NCBI GenBank assembly: GCA_027491215.1
Contig: JAIXWP010000135.1
Location: forward strand, 1-64,000
Reading direction: 5' to 3'
DNA length: 64,000 bases
Origin: Flavobacteriales bacterium
GTDB taxonomy: Bacteria > Bacteroidota > Bacteroidia > Flavobacteriales_D > Sanyastnellaceae
A model generated the notes under the pieces. It was not told where the DNA came from. It saw only the letters and a program-made list of their open reading frames with translations, and searched no databases. Shown here piece by piece: positions 1 through 9,287 of the stretch; the first letter of the stretch is position 1; each line of letters starts with the position of its first letter. Made by a program: the position numbers and the translations under genes.

Positions 1-245
1 ATAAGACGCTTGATGCTCATTTGAACTTCAGAACGAAGAGCTCCTTCTACCTTCACTTCATTAGTGATCATACCACGGATCTTAGAAAGATCGTCGTCAT
101 CCCACTCTTCTACTTTCTTGTTCACGTCAATTCCGTTATCTATAAGAATGCGGCGAGCTGTGCTACGTCCGATACCATAGATATAAGTGAGGCCAATTTC
201 TCCTCTTTTTTTACGCGGTAAATCGATACCTGCTATCCTTGCCAT
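1..245 (-). CDS. rpsM: 30S ribosomal protein S13 (3' part cut by window edge)
   Basis: Small-subunit head protein that contacts P-site tRNA and the B1 intersubunit bridges. About 81 N-terminal codons are present, starting MARIAGIDLPRKKRGEIGLTY, which is the classic S13 opening; the helix-hairpin core (IYGIGRSTARRIL) follows. The ATG at 243-245 is the only plausible start. The C-terminal, rRNA-binding basic tail lies outside the window, so the gene is partial because of the cut and not because of damage. It follows rpmJ in the spc/alpha order usual for Bacteroidota. Confidence 0.95.
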   Translation of the reverse strand, partial: MARIAGIDLPRKKRGEIGLTYIYGIGRSTARRILIDNGIDVNKKVEEWDDDDLSKIRGMITNEVKVEGALRSEVQMSIKRL

Positions 246-282
246 TTTTCAATATATGGTTAGTCCCTACGTTGGGAAGTTT

Positions 283-399
283 TTATCCTTGTCTTTGTTT
301 GAACTTTGGGTTCTTTTTGTTGATTACATAAAGCTTTCCTTTTCTGCTTACGATCTTACAATCAGCGGAACGCTTTTTCAACGATGCACGTACTTTCAT
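283..399 (-). CDS. rpmJ: 50S ribosomal protein L36 (zinc-free form)
   Basis: A 38-codon gene between infA and rpsM. The protein begins [20 protein letters not shown] and ends NPKFKQRQG, matching L36 over its whole length. In the zinc-binding form of L36 three cysteines and a histidine hold a metal. Here only Cys14 remains; the other positions are Ser11, Asn27 and Phe33, so the zinc ribbon cannot form. This zinc-independent version is, from family knowledge, common in Bacteroidota. Starts 14 nt after the infA stop and so belongs to the same operon. Confidence 0.95.
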   Translation of the reverse strand: MKVRASLKKRSADCKIVSRKGKLYVINKKNPKFKQRQG

Positions 400-413
400 T
401 GTAGTTCAAATAA

Positions 414-632
414 TTATTTATAACGGAAGCTAATTCTTCCTTTTGTCAAATCATAGGGAGACATCTCCACTTTCACTTTATCCCCTGGTAGGATTCGGAT
501 GTAGTGCATCCTCATCTTTCCTGAGATATGGGCAATAATAACGTGACCATTCTCTAATTCAACGCGGAACATAGCATTTGATAATGCCTCCACGATGACT
601 CCATCCAACTCTATTGACGTTTGTTTTGCCAT
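414..632 (-). CDS. infA: Translation initiation factor IF-1
   Basis: 72-residue single OB-fold protein that binds the A site of the 30S subunit during initiation. The sequence shows the family core: [20 protein letters not shown] at the start, [20 protein letters not shown] in the barrel, and [21 protein letters not shown] towards the end. Length equals the E. coli protein. It lies 3 nt downstream of map and is followed by rpmJ, an arrangement that couples initiation, N-terminal methionine removal and ribosome assembly in one transcript. Confidence 0.97.
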   Translation of the reverse strand: MAKQTSIELDGVIVEALSNAMFRVELENGHVIIAHISGKMRMHYIRILPGDKVKVEMSPYDLTKGRISFRYK

Positions 633-635
633 ATT

Positions 636-1418
636 TTAATTCAAGCCTAATGCTTGTTCTATCCATTCAAAGCTCGATAGTATCTCAGCCTTATCTTTAC
701 GTACTACTATGGTGTGTTCATAGTGAGCGCTTGGTTTTCCATCTGCTGTTTGAATTGTCCATCCATCTTTTAATTGACGAACATTTCGAGTGCCTAAATT
801 AATCATCGGTTCAATCGCGATAACCAATCCTGCTTGTAGTTGCAATCCTGAACCTCTTCTTCCGAAGTTTGGAACTTCAGGAGCTTCGTGAAGGCTCTTT
901 CCAACACCGTGTCCAACTAGTTCTCTTACCACTCCATAGTTATGAGATTCCGCATGATTCTGAACAGCGAAGGAGATATCTCCGATACGCTTTCCAGCAA
1001 CAGCTTGCTCGATGGCTAGGTAGAGGCTTTCTTTGGTCACCTTCATCAATTGTTTGATTTCATTTGAAACCTCTCCAACTGCGAATGTGTAAGCAGAATC
1101 CCCCCAGTACCCGTCTTTCACTACACCGATGTCGCAAGACACGATATCACCTTCTTTCAAAGGGATATTGGTAGGAAGTCCGTGAACTACTGCACTATTA
1201 ACGCTCGCACAAATCGAATTCGGAAAATCATTGTACCCAAGAAAACCTGGATAGCCTTGATGATCGTTAATGAATTCGTAAGCTACCTTATCAAGCGCAA
1301 GAGTTGTAACTCCTGGTTTAATAAGCTTTGCAAGCTCAGCTAATGTTTTTCCAACAAGTAAAGAACTTTGTCTGATGAGTTCTATCTCATCATCGGTTTT
1401 GTAAACCGGTTTATTCAC
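636..1418 (-). CDS. map: Type I methionine aminopeptidase
   Basis: Cytosolic dimetal peptidase that removes the initiator methionine from nascent proteins with a small second residue. All five metal ligands are visible: Asp in VSCDIGV, Asp in WGDSAYTF, His in GHGVGKSLHEAPEVPNFG (the first H also lies near the active site), Glu in IAIEPMI and Glu in YEHTIVV. At 260 residues it is a short type I enzyme without the N-terminal SH3-binding zinc extension. It sits between secY (11 nt upstream) and infA (3 nt downstream), the standard spc-operon place. Confidence 0.96.
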   Translation of the reverse strand: MNKPVYKTDDEIELIRQSSLLVGKTLAELAKLIKPGVTTLALDKVAYEFINDHQGYPGFLGYNDFPNSICASVNSAVVHGLPTNIPLKEGDIVSCDIGVVKDGYWGDSAYTFAVGEVSNEIKQLMKVTKESLYLAIEQAVAGKRIGDISFAVQNHAESHNYGVVRELVGHGVGKSLHEAPEVPNFGRRGSGLQLQAGLVIAIEPMINLGTRNVRQLKDGWTIQTADGKPSAHYEHTIVVRKDKAEILSSFEWIEQALGLN

Positions 1419-1429
1419 AATAACTAATA

Positions 1430-2758
1430 TTAACCTGTTATACCGCCAGTGCTAATCGCGTTGGTATTTCTTCCTCTTACTCGACCAGACTTCATAAGTC
1501 CATCATAGTGACGAGAAAGCAAGTGACTTTCGATCTGTTGTAACAGATCCAAGATCACTCCAACCGTGATTAACAGTGATGTTCCACCGAAAAATTGTCC
1601 AAACAATTGTGACTTAGTCAAACCAACTATCATTACAATCGCAGGCAAAATTGCGATAAGGGCGACAAATATACCACCAGGAAGGGTAATATTCGACAAA
1701 ACTTTATCAATGAATTCTGCAGTTGGCTTCCCAGGCTTAATTCCAGGGACAAAATTTCCGTTTCTCTTCAAGTCATCCGCGATTTGGTTAGGGTTAGTAA
1801 CAATCGCAGTATAGAAGAACGTGAAGAGGATAATCATTACAAAAAGTAATATATTATAGCCTACTCCCTGGAAGTCTGTAAGACTTTGAAGGATTTTGTT
1901 ATCTCTAAAAGTTTCAGAGTTCTGAAGTAATGCTGGTAAGAACATGATCGCTTGAGCGAAGATGATTGGCATTACACCAGCGCTGTTAACACGAAGTGGG
2001 ATGTAAGAACGTGCTCCCTCACCTTGTGGCATGAAGCCAGTGCTTTGAGCCATCTTAGCCATTTGAACAGGAATTCTTCTGATTGCTTGAGTGATTGCAA
2101 CAACAGCACCAATGATTAGTACTAAGAATGCAAGTTCAATTAAGAAGAAGAAAACCGTTTGTGATGTAGCTTCTGTATAGAATCCTCTTGGAATATCGGA
2201 TACGATACCAATCATGATGATCAAAGAAGTACCATTACCGATTCCTTTATCTGTGATTTTCTCACCTATCCACATTACGAATAATGTGCTGCAAGTAAGG
2301 ATAATCACAGATGTAACTGTCCACATTGCACCGTCTGGATGAGCTGCATCGTCAACGTATTGAGTAATGTAGCTTGGAGCCTGAACGATAGCGATAGCAA
2401 TTGTCAGGAAACGAGTCCATTGATTGATTTTCTTACGTCCACTTTCGCCATCCTTTTGGAGTTTTTGAATGCTAGGCACTGCAAGTCCAAGAAGTTGGAT
2501 AACGATCGATGCAGAGATGTACGGCATTACACCTAAAGCAAAGATGGAAGCACGACTGAACGCGCCTCCTGTAAAGAGACCAAGGAATTGGAGGATACCA
2601 CCCTGTTGACCTGAGTCGAGTTTGGAGGCATCAATACCAGGAAGGATAATAAAAGATCCAATTCGGTAGACGAGCAATAACATTAACGTAAAGCCGATTT
2701 TCTTTCTCAGCTCTTCGTGTCTGTATATATCCCCTATTTTCTTGATAAATTCTTTCAT
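1430..2758 (-). CDS. secY: Protein translocase subunit SecY
   Basis: Central pore of the Sec translocon in the inner membrane. 442 residues with about ten hydrophobic segments; the first begins near residue 18 (IGFTLMLLLVYRIGSFIILP). The cytosolic loop between TM6 and TM7 contains RRIPVQMAK and, further on, GVMPIIFAQ, both SecY hallmarks. The C-terminal loop ending LMKSGRVRGRN contains the arginines that contact the ribosome. Located 7 nt after rplO and before map. secE and secG are not in the window. Confidence 0.97.
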   Translation of the reverse strand: MKEFIKKIGDIYRHEELRKKIGFTLMLLLVYRIGSFIILPGIDASKLDSGQQGGILQFLGLFTGGAFSRASIFALGVMPYISASIVIQLLGLAVPSIQKLQKDGESGRKKINQWTRFLTIAIAIVQAPSYITQYVDDAAHPDGAMWTVTSVIILTCSTLFVMWIGEKITDKGIGNGTSLIIMIGIVSDIPRGFYTEATSQTVFFFLIELAFLVLIIGAVVAITQAIRRIPVQMAKMAQSTGFMPQGEGARSYIPLRVNSAGVMPIIFAQAIMFLPALLQNSETFRDNKILQSLTDFQGVGYNILLFVMIILFTFFYTAIVTNPNQIADDLKRNGNFVPGIKPGKPTAEFIDKVLSNITLPGGIFVALIAILPAIVMIVGLTKSQLFGQFFGGTSLLITVGVILDLLQQIESHLLSRHYDGLMKSGRVRGRNTNAISTGGITG

Positions 2759-2765
2759 AAAAGTC

Positions 2766-3212
2766 TTAGAGTGTAGTGACAGTACCGCCTAATTTTTCAA
2801 TCGCATCTTTAGCAGTTGCAGAGAATCCGTGAGCTGAAATGTTCAACTTACCTTTAAGTTCTCCACGACCTAGGATTTTCACTAAGTCTTTTTTACCGCA
2901 GATACCGTGTTCAATAAGTGTATCAATATTGATTTCGGTGATGCTATACTTTTCAGACAAGAATTGAAGTGTATCAAGGTTGATACCTTTGTATTCTACG
3001 CGGTTGATGTTCTTAAAGCCGAATTTTGGAAGACGACGTTGAAGAGGCATTTGACCACCTTCGAAGCCGATTTTGCGTTTTGTACCTGAGCGTGAACCAG
3101 CACCTTTGTGACCACTTGTAGAAGTTCCACCGTGACCAGAACCTTCTCCGCGTCCAATACGCTTGCGATTCTTTACAGATCCTTTAGCAGGCTTTAGTGT
3201 ATTAAGATTCAT
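2766..3212 (-). CDS. rplO: 50S ribosomal protein L15
   Basis: 148 residues. The glycine- and arginine-rich N-terminal tail (RIGRGEGSGHGGTSTSGHKG) is the extended part that threads into 23S rRNA; the globular C-terminal half ends in a beta-rich VTTL. Lies 28 nt downstream of rpmD and 7 nt upstream of secY in the spc order rpmD-rplO-secY. Confidence 0.96.
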   Translation of the reverse strand: MNLNTLKPAKGSVKNRKRIGRGEGSGHGGTSTSGHKGAGSRSGTKRKIGFEGGQMPLQRRLPKFGFKNINRVEYKGINLDTLQFLSEKYSITEINIDTLIEHGICGKKDLVKILGRGELKGKLNISAHGFSATAKDAIEKLGGTVTTL

Positions 3213-3240
3213 ATCAATATCCTTTTTAGGAGGTAATCAA

Positions 3241-3420
3241 TTATTTGTATTCCACTTTAAGCAGGTGGCTAACTGCGCGAATCATTCCTTCGATGTTTGG
3301 AGAAAGATCCTTTTCCACAGGTACATTTAGTTTTTTGATACCTAGAGCTTCAATCGTCAATTTCTGACGTTTAGGCTGGTCGATAGCTGAACGTACTTGG
3401 GTGATAACAACTTTTGCCAT
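3241..3420 (-). CDS. rpmD: 50S ribosomal protein L30
   Basis: 59-residue protein, begins MAKVVITQVRSAIDQPKRQK and ends HLLKVEYK. It matches the short L30 fold: beta strand, helix, beta strand containing LTIEALGIKKLN, then the VPVEKDLSPNIEGMIRAV helix. Start ATG at 3418-3420, stop TAA at 3241-3243. Placed between rpsE and rplO as in other spc operons. Confidence 0.95.
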   Translation of the reverse strand: MAKVVITQVRSAIDQPKRQKLTIEALGIKKLNVPVEKDLSPNIEGMIRAVSHLLKVEYK

Positions 3421-3432
3421 TTCTATAATGTA

Positions 3433-3945
3433 TTAACCGTTGTATACTTTTTCAAGAGAGATACCTCTCATTCTAGCAACATCATGAGGATTTCTCAAGC
3501 GAGAAAGTGCATCAAGAGTAGCTTTTACTACGTTGTGAGGGTTAGAAGAACCTTTAGACTTAGCTAATACGTCCTTAACACCTGCAGATTCCAATACTGC
3601 ACGCATTGCACCACCTGCGATAACTCCAGTACCTAGAGAAGCTGGTTTGATGAATACACGAGCACCACCGAATTTGCCATCCTGTTCGTGAGGGATAGTA
3701 CCTCTGTGAATTGGAACTTGGATTAGGTTTTTCTTAGCGTCTTCTACTGCTTTAGTTACAGCTTCAGAAACTTCCTTAGATTTTCCTAGACCATGGCCTA
3801 CTACTCCGTTTTCATTACCAACTACCACGATAGCTGCGAATCCGAAAGTACGTCCTCCTTTTGTCACTTTAGTAACACGATTAACGGCTACTAGGCGATC
3901 TTTTAATTCTGTTTCGCTTGAGCGAACTGTTCTTGCGTCTGCCAT
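3433..3945 (-). CDS. rpsE: 30S ribosomal protein S5
   Basis: 170 residues. N-terminal double-stranded-RNA-binding-like domain contains [18 protein letters not shown], followed by [17 protein letters not shown], the loop where spectinomycin-resistance and ram mutations occur in other bacteria. The C-terminal domain includes the glycine-rich [17 protein letters not shown]. Near the decoding site, contributes to translational accuracy. 8 nt from rplR and 12 nt from rpmD. Confidence 0.97.
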   Translation of the reverse strand: MADARTVRSSETELKDRLVAVNRVTKVTKGGRTFGFAAIVVVGNENGVVGHGLGKSKEVSEAVTKAVEDAKKNLIQVPIHRGTIPHEQDGKFGGARVFIKPASLGTGVIAGGAMRAVLESAGVKDVLAKSKGSSNPHNVVKATLDALSRLRNPHDVARMRGISLEKVYNG

Positions 3946-3953
3946 GAGTTCTA

Positions 3954-4307
3954 TTAGAATTTAAGGCCTGCCTCGCGGGCTGCTTCGGCCAATGATTTGA
4001 CACGTCCATGATATAAGTAACCACCACGATCGAAAATTACTTCTTCGATACCAGCTGCTTTTGCTCTCTCAGCGATTTGCTTTCCGACCAATTTAGCTTG
4101 TTCGGTTTTAGCAATTTTCTGAGCATCTTTCATAGAAAGAGACGAAGCAGATGCTAGGGTTACTCCTTTTAGATCATCAATGATCTGGGCGTAAATTTGG
4201 CTATTGCTGCGGAAAACTGAAAGACGAGGTCTTGAGTTAGTTCCTTTAACAGTAGCTCTAATTCTTGTGCGAATTTTTGCTCTACGAGCTTCTTTGCTGA
4301 ATGCCAT
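3954..4307 (-). CDS. rplR: 50S ribosomal protein L18
   Basis: 117 residues, binds 5S rRNA in the central protuberance together with L5. Shows the basic N-terminus ([20 protein letters not shown]), the [18 protein letters not shown] strand-helix unit and the C-terminal [23 protein letters not shown] signature. Length agrees with the family. Confidence 0.97.
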   Translation of the reverse strand: MAFSKEARRAKIRTRIRATVKGTNSRPRLSVFRSNSQIYAQIIDDLKGVTLASASSLSMKDAQKIAKTEQAKLVGKQIAERAKAAGIEEVIFDRGGYLYHGRVKSLAEAAREAGLKF

Positions 4308-4319
4308 TGCTTGTATCTA

Positions 4320-4871
4320 TTATTTAGCTGCTGACTTACCAGCTTTTTTGCGTACAAATTCTCCAACGTAACGGACACCTTTTCCTTTGTAAGGCTCCGG
4401 AGCACGAAGGCTGCGGATCTTAGCAGCAACTTGTCCTAATAGTTGCTTATCAAAACTTTCAAGTTCGATGCTTGGGTTTTCACCTTTTTCTGCTTTTGCA
4501 GAAACTTTGATTTCACTTGGAAGTTCGAATACGATTGGGTGAGAGAAACCAAGCGTTAGTTCTAGCTGTTGGCCAGTTGCTTTAGCTCTATAACCTACCC
4601 CGATCATTTCGAGATTTCTTTTCCATCCAGTGCTCACACCAACAATCATGTTGTTGATTAGAGAGCGGTATAGACCGTGTTTAGATCTTGCGTCTCTGTG
4701 ATCACTTGTTCTTGAAAGGGTGATTTGACCATCAGCGATATCGATTGAGATTGCTCCATCGATTTCTTGATGTAATTCCCCTTTTGGTCCTTTCACCTTA
4801 ACTACACCGTTAGCGAAAGAAACTTCCACTCCTGATGCGATGGTGATGGGTGCTTTACCTATCCTTGACAT
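4320..4871 (-). CDS. rplF: 50S ribosomal protein L6
   Basis: 183 residues made of two similar alpha/beta domains. The start MSRIGKAPITIASGVEV and the C-terminal RAPEPYKGKGVRYVGEFVRKKAGK near the sarcin-ricin loop binding surface are diagnostic. Mutations in this C-terminal part affect aminoglycoside response elsewhere; nothing unusual is visible here. 24 nt after rpsH, 12 nt before rplR. Confidence 0.97.
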   Translation of the reverse strand: MSRIGKAPITIASGVEVSFANGVVKVKGPKGELHQEIDGAISIDIADGQITLSRTSDHRDARSKHGLYRSLINNMIVGVSTGWKRNLEMIGVGYRAKATGQQLELTLGFSHPIVFELPSEIKVSAKAEKGENPSIELESFDKQLLGQVAAKIRSLRAPEPYKGKGVRYVGEFVRKKAGKSAAK

Positions 4872-4894
4872 TGGTCAGTAATTTAATCTTGTTC

Positions 4895-5290
4895 TTAATA
4901 TACGTAGCACAATACTTCTCCACCTACGTGGTCACGGCGAGCTTCTTTGTCAGTCATAACACCACGAGATGTTGACATAACAGCGATACCTAGTCCGTTT
5001 AGTACGCGTGGCAGCTCTTCAGCACCTGTGTACTTACGGTGTCCTGGAGACGAAATTCTTTCGATTTTCGTGATAGCTGGAGTTTTTGTTTTTGGGTTGT
5101 ACTTCAAAGCTATTTTGATAGTACCTGGTTTTCCTTCCTCGAACTTGTAGTTAAGGATATATCCTTTTTCGTGAAGGATTTTTGTAATTTCCTTTTTCAA
5201 ATTAGAAGCTGGGATTTCAACCACTTTGTGGCGAGCCATCTGAGCGTTTCTAATACGGGTAAGGTAATCTGCTATTGGATCAGTAAACAT
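4895..5290 (-). CDS. rpsH: 30S ribosomal protein S8
   Basis: 131 residues. N-terminal [17 protein letters not shown] and C-terminal [28 protein letters not shown] are the canonical S8 ends; the central STSRG motif contacts 16S helix 21. In E. coli S8 is the translational repressor of the spc operon. The sequence here gives no direct evidence for an S8 target in the mRNA. Confidence 0.97.
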   Translation of the reverse strand: MFTDPIADYLTRIRNAQMARHKVVEIPASNLKKEITKILHEKGYILNYKFEEGKPGTIKIALKYNPKTKTPAITKIERISSPGHRKYTGAEELPRVLNGLGIAVMSTSRGVMTDKEARRDHVGGEVLCYVY

Positions 5291-5319
5291 TGTTACGTCT
5301 GTTTCTTAAGTTATAAATA

Positions 5320-5589
5320 TTACCAGCTTGCTTTTTTAACTCCTGGGATTTTACCGTTTAAGGCAAGTTCACGGAATTGGTTACGGCAAAGACCGAATTG
5401 ACGCATGTAACCACGAGGGCGACCAGTCAATTGGCAACGGTTGTGAACACGAACCGCGCTGCTGTTTTTTGGGAGCTTTTGCAATGCGTCCCAATCTCCT
5501 GCAGCCTTCAACTCTTCGCGTTTAGCTGCGTATTTTTCAACCAAAGCGATGCGTTTACGCTCGCGGGCTTTCATTGATTCCTTAGCCAT
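5320..5589 (-). CDS. rpsN: 30S ribosomal protein S14 (long, zinc-free form)
   Basis: 89 residues. The long C-minus paralogue: N-terminal helix [19 protein letters not shown], then [26 protein letters not shown] and the end [11 protein letters not shown]. The CxxC...CxxC zinc knuckle of the short form is absent; the two cysteines present are not paired that way. With the zinc-free L36 of this operon this makes the encoded ribosome less dependent on zinc. 30 nt from rpsH. Confidence 0.97.
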   Translation of the reverse strand: MAKESMKARERKRIALVEKYAAKREELKAAGDWDALQKLPKNSSAVRVHNRCQLTGRPRGYMRQFGLCRNQFRELALNGKIPGVKKASW

Positions 5590-5610
5590 GGTATTCTTTA
5601 AGTGGTAATA

Positions 5611-6159
5611 TTATTTTGTAAATGGGAATCCGAATTCTTCTAGTAGAGCTTTAGCTTCTTCGTTAGTTCTAGCAGTAGTGACGAACGTAATGTCCATACC
5701 ATTGATAGCCTTAATTTTATCTAGATCGATTTCAGGGAAGATGATTTGTTCTTTCACACCGAATGTGAAGTTACCTCTTCCGTCGAATCCAGTAGCTCTT
5801 ACTCCACGGAAGTCACGAGTTCTTGGCAAAGATACAGAAATTAGACGATCTAAAAATTCGTACATTCTGTCACCTCTTAGGGTCACCTTTGCTCCTACTG
5901 CAACACCTTTACGGAGTTTGAAGTTAGAGATATCCTTAGTAGCGAGTGTTGCCACCGCTTTTTGTCCGCTGATAAGCGTCATTTCGTCAACAGCTGCATC
6001 GATAAGTTTCTTATCTGCTGTTGCTTTACCTAAACCTTGGTTCAAGCAAACTTTAACGATACGAGGCACTTGCATGTTCGAAGTGTATTCGAAACGAGCC
6101 ATTAATTTAGGCGCAACTTCCTCACTGTATTTTGTTCTTAGACGTGGTGCGTAGCTCAT
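5611..6159 (-). CDS. rplE: 50S ribosomal protein L5
   Basis: 182 residues, 5S-rRNA-binding protein that also touches P-site tRNA. Family blocks seen: [18 protein letters not shown], the K-loop [24 protein letters not shown] and the end [25 protein letters not shown] (aligned as [10 protein letters not shown] here). Its ATG overlaps the rplX stop by 4 nt (TCAT on the plus strand), indicating translational coupling. Confidence 0.97.
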   Translation of the reverse strand: MSYAPRLRTKYSEEVAPKLMARFEYTSNMQVPRIVKVCLNQGLGKATADKKLIDAAVDEMTLISGQKAVATLATKDISNFKLRKGVAVGAKVTLRGDRMYEFLDRLISVSLPRTRDFRGVRATGFDGRGNFTFGVKEQIIFPEIDLDKIKAINGMDITFVTTARTNEEAKALLEEFGFPFTK

Positions 6160-6476
6160 TTGAGTGTCTCCCCTGATTTTTTAGAATAGCGCTCGAGTTT
6201 TCCTTCAGAATTTTTTCTGCGGCCTACGCGAGTTGCGTTGCCTTTAGTATCGATCACCATCAAGTTGCTGATGTGAATTCCGGCCTCGACTTTCTCGATA
6301 CCGCCTTGTGGGTTTTGTGCAGAAGGCTTGCGGTGTTTAGTCACAATATTCACACCTTCTACGATTGCGCGATCGTTAGAGCGGTCCACGCTGGTCACAC
6401 GAGCTTGTTTGCCCTTGTGCTCACCTGAGGTAACCACTACTGTATCGCCTTTTTTTATTTTGAGTCGCTTAAACAT
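6156..6476 (-). CDS. rplX: 50S ribosomal protein L24
   Basis: 106 residues. A KOW motif lies near the N-terminus ([20 protein letters not shown]) and is followed by [21 protein letters not shown], the conserved 23S-binding loop. Assembly initiator protein of the large subunit. Translationally coupled to rplE by a 4-nt overlap; 19 nt downstream of rplN. Confidence 0.97.
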   Translation of the reverse strand: MFKRLKIKKGDTVVVTSGEHKGKQARVTSVDRSNDRAIVEGVNIVTKHRKPSAQNPQGGIEKVEAGIHISNLMVIDTKGNATRVGRRKNSEGKLERYSKKSGETLK

Positions 6477-6495
6477 CGCTCTGTTTTTTTACTGA

Positions 6496-6861
6496 TTAAA
6501 GTACTTCTGGGGCTAATGAAACAATTTTCATGTAGTCTTTCTCACGCAGTTCTCTCGCCACTGGACCGAAGATACGTGTTCCACGTAATTCACCTTGGTT
6601 GTTAAGGAGAACGACAGCATTATCGTCGAAACGGATATAGCTACCATCTGCTCTTCTTACCTCTTTTCTAGTGCGAACGATTACTGCTTTAGAGACAGCA
6701 CCTTTCTTCACGTTACCGCTGGGAAGTGCATCCTTTACGGTAACCACGATTTGGTCACCCAGCGAAGCGTAGCGGCGGCGTGTACCACCTAACACACGGA
6801 TCACGAGAACTTCGCGTGCTCCGCTGTTATCAGCTACTTTTAGTCGAGACTCATTTTGTAT
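6496..6861 (-). CDS. rplN: 50S ribosomal protein L14, start codon non-canonical (ATA proposed)
   Basis: L14 is a beta-barrel protein at the 30S/50S interface, normally 122 residues. From [20 protein letters not shown] to the end [10 protein letters not shown] the protein is a complete L14. The expected opening is M-I-Q-x-E-S; here the in-frame codons read TGA GCT AGG ATA CAA AAT GAG TCT, so the position of the usual ATG is AGG (6862-6864) and an in-frame TGA stop lies two codons further up. No ATG, GTG or TTG exists between that stop and the GTG at 6802-6804, which would delete 19 conserved residues. I place the start at ATA 6859-6861 (121 residues). A sequencing or assembly error (T to G) is an equal alternative. 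Confidence 0.85.
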   Translation of the reverse strand: MQNESRLKVADNSGAREVLVIRVLGGTRRRYASLGDQIVVTVKDALPSGNVKKGAVSKAVIVRTRKEVRRADGSYIRFDDNAVVLLNNQGELRGTRIFGPVARELREKDYMKIVSLAPEVL

Positions 6862-6886
6862 CCTAGCTCAAAAACTTTTTTACGGC

Positions 6887-7141
6887 TTATTTAGCCTTTT
6901 CGATAATCTCTACCAATCTCCAGCGCTTCAATTTGCTGAGCGGACGAGTTTCCATTATTCTTACTGTGTCACCGATTCCGCACTCCTCTTTTTCGTCATG
7001 TGCCATGAACTTTTTAGAGTGCTTAACGAATTTACCGTATTTTGGGTGCATCACTTTCGTTTCAACAGTCACCACTACGGACTTATTCATTTTATTGGAG
7101 GTAACTACCCCAATTCTTTCTTTACGGAGATTCCTTTCCAT
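6887..7141 (-). CDS. rpsQ: 30S ribosomal protein S17
   Basis: 84 residues, OB-fold protein that binds 16S helix 11 early in assembly. Diagnostic segments: [20 protein letters not shown] and the second block [17 protein letters not shown], then [18 protein letters not shown]. 11 nt downstream of rpmC. Confidence 0.97.
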   Translation of the reverse strand: MERNLRKERIGVVTSNKMNKSVVVTVETKVMHPKYGKFVKHSKKFMAHDEKEECGIGDTVRIMETRPLSKLKRWRLVEIIEKAK

Positions 7142-7152
7142 TACAAGGATCC

Positions 7153-7347
7153 TTATTTAATGTTTTTTCTTTCGTTTAAAACCGTCTGCATGCGTGCGAT
7201 ATCACGGCGCTTAGCGCGGATAAGCATGGGGTTTTCTGTTCCTGCGATGTTATGGTTAAATTTCATTTTAGCCAAGTTCGCATTTTCTTCCTTGATTTTC
7301 TCAAGGATGTCATTATCTGACATATTTCTAACGTCTGCAGCTTTCAT
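7153..7347 (-). CDS. rpmC: 50S ribosomal protein L29
   Basis: 64 residues, two antiparallel helices next to the peptide exit tunnel, where trigger factor and SRP dock. The sequence [20 protein letters not shown] followed by [22 protein letters not shown] fits the helical hairpin. 11 nt from rplP and 11 nt from rpsQ, within the S10 operon order. Confidence 0.95.
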   Translation of the reverse strand: MKAADVRNMSDNDILEKIKEENANLAKMKFNHNIAGTENPMLIRAKRRDIARMQTVLNERKNIK

Positions 7348-7358
7348 TGCTGTAATTA

Positions 7359-7778
7359 TTATTCTACGTAATCAGGTCGAACGATGAATTTGGTGCGGCA
7401 AGGCAATTTTTGTGCTGCCAAGCGCAGAGCTTCTTGAGCCACCGCCAGTGGAACACCTTCTGCTTCGAAAAGGATTCTTCCTGGTTTGATCACTGCTACC
7501 CAGTGATCAGGGGCCCCTTTACCCTTACCCATACGAACTTCCGCTGGTTTGGTAGTGATTGGTTTATCTGGGAAAATGCGGATCCACACTTTACCTTCTC
7601 TTTTCATGAACCTTGTAAGTGCAACACGGGCAGCTTCAAGCTGGCGTGAAGTGATGAATCCTTCGTCCAAGGTTTTGATTGCGAAGCTACCGAAGGCTAA
7701 TTGAGATCCGCGGTGAGCGATACCTTTAATTTTGCCTTTCTGCTGCTTTCTGTATTTCGTCCTTTTTGGCTGTAACAT
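7359..7778 (-). CDS. rplP: 50S ribosomal protein L16
   Basis: 139 residues, sits near the A-site tRNA elbow and the peptidyl-transferase centre. Full-length match: [20 protein letters not shown] at the start, [27 protein letters not shown] block in the middle (here [20 protein letters not shown]), and the loop [20 protein letters not shown]. Separated from rpsC by 34 nt. Confidence 0.97.
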   Translation of the reverse strand: MLQPKRTKYRKQQKGKIKGIAHRGSQLAFGSFAIKTLDEGFITSRQLEAARVALTRFMKREGKVWIRIFPDKPITTKPAEVRMGKGKGAPDHWVAVIKPGRILFEAEGVPLAVAQEALRLAAQKLPCRTKFIVRPDYVE

Positions 7779-7812
7779 GGTCGTTTATCTTGACTCAGTT
7801 TCTATTTCTTGT

Positions 7813-8583
7813 TTATCCGCGGCCTTTTCTTTCGCCACCGCGTGAATTACCACCTCTGCGGTTGTCGCGTCCACCACGATCATCTCTTCCGCTTCTCTCT
7901 GGAGCACCAGTACGCTTTTGCGTAGTAGCTTGTCCAAAGTTTGGGCTTAGATCGCGCTTTCCGTAAACTTCTCCGCGGCAGATCCATACTTTCACACCGA
8001 TACGTCCGTAAGCTGTGTGAGCTTCTGCGTGATGATAATCGATATCAGCGCGTAGTGTATGAAGTGGAGTACGTCCTTCCTTGTATGTCTCAGAGCGAGC
8101 GATTTCAGCACCGTTCAAACGGCCTGCGATCGTTACTTTGATACCTTCAGCACCCATTCTCATAGAGCTTCCGAGTGACATTTTCGTTGCACGGCGGTAG
8201 CTGATACGACCTTCGATTTGGCGACAGATACCGTCTGCTACTAAGCGAGCATCCAATTCTGGGCGTTTAATTTCGAAGATGTTGATTTGAACATCCTTGC
8301 CGGTAAGTTTTTTCAACTCTTCCTTCAGTTTGTCCACCTCTGATCCAGCTTTTCCGATAATTACACCTGGTCGGGCAGTATTGATCGTAACGGTAACGAG
8401 TTTAAGCGTTCTTTCGATTACGATTTTAGATACAGACGCCTTTTTCAAGCGTGCCATCAGATACTTACGGATTTTATCGTCTTCAACGATTTTGTCACCG
8501 TAGTTCTTTCCGCCGTACCAATTGCTGTCCCAGCCCTTGATGAAGCCGAGTCGGTTACCTATCGGGTTACATTTTTGTCCCAT
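7813..8583 (-). CDS. rpsC: 30S ribosomal protein S3 with RGG-rich tail
   Basis: 256 residues. KH domain [24 protein letters not shown] region (around residues 70-110) and the C-terminal S3 domain with [20 protein letters not shown] and [21 protein letters not shown]3 lines the mRNA entry tunnel and contributes helicase activity. After residue about 220 it has an Arg/Gly/Asp-rich extension ([20 protein letters not shown]) that is longer than in E. coli S3 (233 residues) and probably disordered. Confidence 0.97.
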   Translation of the reverse strand: MGQKCNPIGNRLGFIKGWDSNWYGGKNYGDKIVEDDKIRKYLMARLKKASVSKIVIERTLKLVTVTINTARPGVIIGKAGSEVDKLKEELKKLTGKDVQINIFEIKRPELDARLVADGICRQIEGRISYRRATKMSLGSSMRMGAEGIKVTIAGRLNGAEIARSETYKEGRTPLHTLRADIDYHHAEAHTAYGRIGVKVWICRGEVYGKRDLSPNFGQATTQKRTGAPERSGRDDRGGRDNRRGGNSRGGERKGRG

Positions 8584-8597
8584 TCTAGCTTCCTGTG

Positions 8598-8990
8598 TTA
8601 TTTTTTATCCAAAATGATTGTAACGTGATTGCTGCGCTTACGGATGCGGTGTGCGCGTCCTTGTGGTGCAGGGCTGATACGCTTAAGAGTACGTGAAACG
8701 TCCACGCGAATCTCTTTAACGATCACATTTGAAGTTGCGATATCTTCACCAGCATTTTTAGCTTGCCAGTTGCTGATAGCAGAGCGAAGAAGCTTTTCCA
8801 TAGGAAGTGCTGCATGCTTGCGAGTGAACTTCAAAATATTGAGTGCTGCAACAACTTCCTTTCCGCGGATGATATCTGCGACCAATCTCATCTTACGAGG
8901 AGAAGATGGTTCGTTGTTCAACTTTGCGAAAGAGTTGCTCTTGCGCTCTTCTTTAAGCCTTTCGGCCATTAATCTTTTACGGGCTCCCAT
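8598..8990 (-). CDS. rplV: 50S ribosomal protein L22
   Basis: 130 residues. The globular part contains [20 protein letters not shown] and the long beta hairpin that reaches into the exit tunnel ends in [20 protein letters not shown]. The hairpin looks intact, with none of the deletions known to give macrolide resistance. An N-terminal extension of about 20 residues ([18 protein letters not shown]) precedes the standard start of the fold. Confidence 0.96.
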   Translation of the reverse strand: MGARKRLMAERLKEERKSNSFAKLNNEPSSPRKMRLVADIIRGKEVVAALNILKFTRKHAALPMEKLLRSAISNWQAKNAGEDIATSNVIVKEIRVDVSRTLKRISPAPQGRAHRIRKRSNHVTIILDKK

Positions 8991-9012
8991 TTTTTCTATT
9001 CTTTAGTCGGGA

Positions 9013-9279
9013 TTATTTTCTGTTACCTGAGTGACCACGGAAGTTACGTGTTGGAGAGAACTCTCCAAGTTTGTGACCTACCATGTTTTCTGTCACGTAC
9101 ACTGGAATGAATTGCTTTCCATTGTGTACAGCGATAGTGAGACCTACGAAATCAGGACTAATTGTTGAAGCTCTGCTCCACGTCTTGATAACATTTTTCT
9201 TACCTGCTGCTTGCGCTTCCTCTACTCTCTGTGCGAGTTTGTAGTGGATGAAAGGCGGTTTTTTAAGTGACCTTGCCAT
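9013..9279 (-). CDS. rpsS: 30S ribosomal protein S19
   Basis: 88 residues. Opens [15 protein letters not shown] and ends [17 protein letters not shown]; the block [20 protein letters not shown] is the family core. Head protein that partners with S13 and forms intersubunit bridge B1a. 9 nt downstream of rplB. Confidence 0.97.
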   Translation of the reverse strand: MARSLKKPPFIHYKLAQRVEEAQAAGKKNVIKTWSRASTISPDFVGLTIAVHNGKQFIPVYVTENMVGHKLGEFSPTRNFRGHSGNRK

Positions 9280-9287
9280 TGCTTATC

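Noticed and set aside
5678..6154. 158-codon plus-strand frame across rplE
   Set aside because: Complete antisense overlap with the well-conserved L5 gene and no recognisable protein features.
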